Source of the DNA: Ariolimax columbianus
Taxonomy: Eukaryota; Mollusca; Gastropoda; Stylommatophora; Arionidae
DNA length: 64,000 nt
NCBI GenBank assembly: GCA_036924085.1
Contig: JAVGWX010000007.1
Coordinates: 30,667,953 to 30,731,952, forward strand
Direction of reading: 5' to 3'
Under the pieces are notes generated by a model. That model was not told the DNA's origin. It searched no databases and saw only the letters and a program-made list of their open reading frames with translations. The translations under genes and the position numbers were made by a program. Positions 63,597 to 64,000 of the stretch are shown in pieces; within the stretch, counting starts at the first letter, position 1, and each line of letters starts with the position of its first letter.

Positions 63597-64000
63597 TTTA
63601 TATTTCTAAATGCTACGTGATCTATGTGTCAATGCCCCTGTACTCTAGTTTTACATTGCAAAAATAAACGTGACTGGAGGTCAAAATATTCAGTAGCGAA
63701 TAAGTTTAACAAAAATAAGTAGAGTTAATTCCATGTCTTTTATGCTGTCTTTAGTGATATTTTGGCTTAGCTTAAACTACTGTTTAAATTATCCTTTTGG
63801 GTACGAAATTTGGCGTTTTGATCAAGTACAACATAATGACAAAGACTCTTCCTCAGGATCCTGGAAACAGCTTAGTGTATCGCAGTTTGAATAATATGGA
63901 TGTACTTGACACTGTGATTCGGGAACAGAGTAAGCTAAATAAAAATCTGCTCTGCACTTCAGCGAAGTGTTCACCTTCAAAAACCGTTAAAAACTAAATA
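63597..64000. other. No gene recognised; 66-codon frame at window edge
   Basis: A plus-strand frame (63797-63997) encodes a short hydrophilic peptide containing NNMDVLDTVIREQSKLNKNL, ending at TAA. No family was recognised and no splice or promoter signal supports it. It is the least repeat-like stretch in the window. Confidence 0.3.

Overview
This window looks like animal genomic DNA made almost entirely of transposable elements and simple repeats. I found no host gene that I can support: no multi-exon gene, rRNA gene or canonical tRNA gene. Several APE-type LINE lineages, tRNA-derived SINEs with distinctive cores, mariner and piggyBac-like remnants, long (TA)n tracts and many minisatellites suggest a marine invertebrate, most plausibly a lophotrochozoan such as a gastropod mollusc. 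That placement is inference from repeat style and was not tested by any search.

Layout. 0-9 kb: decayed LINE pieces on both strands, an internally deleted mariner (3.94-4.68 kb), a 33-bp minisatellite carrying a SINE insertion (4.9-5.8 kb), more LINE 3' ends and a piggyBac-like MITE (8.6 kb). 9-18 kb: SINE family C pieces, a mariner-derived foldback (10.4-11.1 kb), a 26-bp minisatellite followed by a short LINE insertion with a 13-bp target-site duplication, a decayed LINE at 14.4-15.0 kb, and a LINE abutted by six 37-bp repeats. 18.5-21.4 kb: a fairly intact minus-strand endonuclease/RT LINE starting at a long (TA)n tract. 21-32 kb: a 19-bp array, SINEs A, B and C, and two 5'-truncated RNase H LINE insertions. 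32.2-33.6 kb: (TA)n tracts followed by a long inverted-repeat element with about 96% identical arms. 33.6-41 kb: SINEs (one nested in another), two RTE-like or related LINE fragments and AT-rich DNA. 41.3-44.1 and 45.6-49.8 kb: two large copies of an RNase H-encoding LINE; the second is essentially full length, flanked by a 13-bp target-site duplication, with a 1009-codon open frame. 50-64 kb: more LINE fragments (one nested in another), a SINE nested in a SINE, a 37-bp minisatellite of about 26 units related to the 33-bp array at 5 kb, and compound microsatellites.

How the parts relate. The RNase H LINE encodes an endonuclease, a reverse transcriptase and RNase H, and its four copies end near GAA-rich tails or flanks. 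SINE family C has the same type of tail, so it may use this LINE's machinery. SINE A, SINE C and the LINE's 5' untranslated region share a short core sequence. The strongest candidates for something undescribed are this shared core, the dispersed repeat that carries 33/37-bp minisatellites, and the two large foldback elements.
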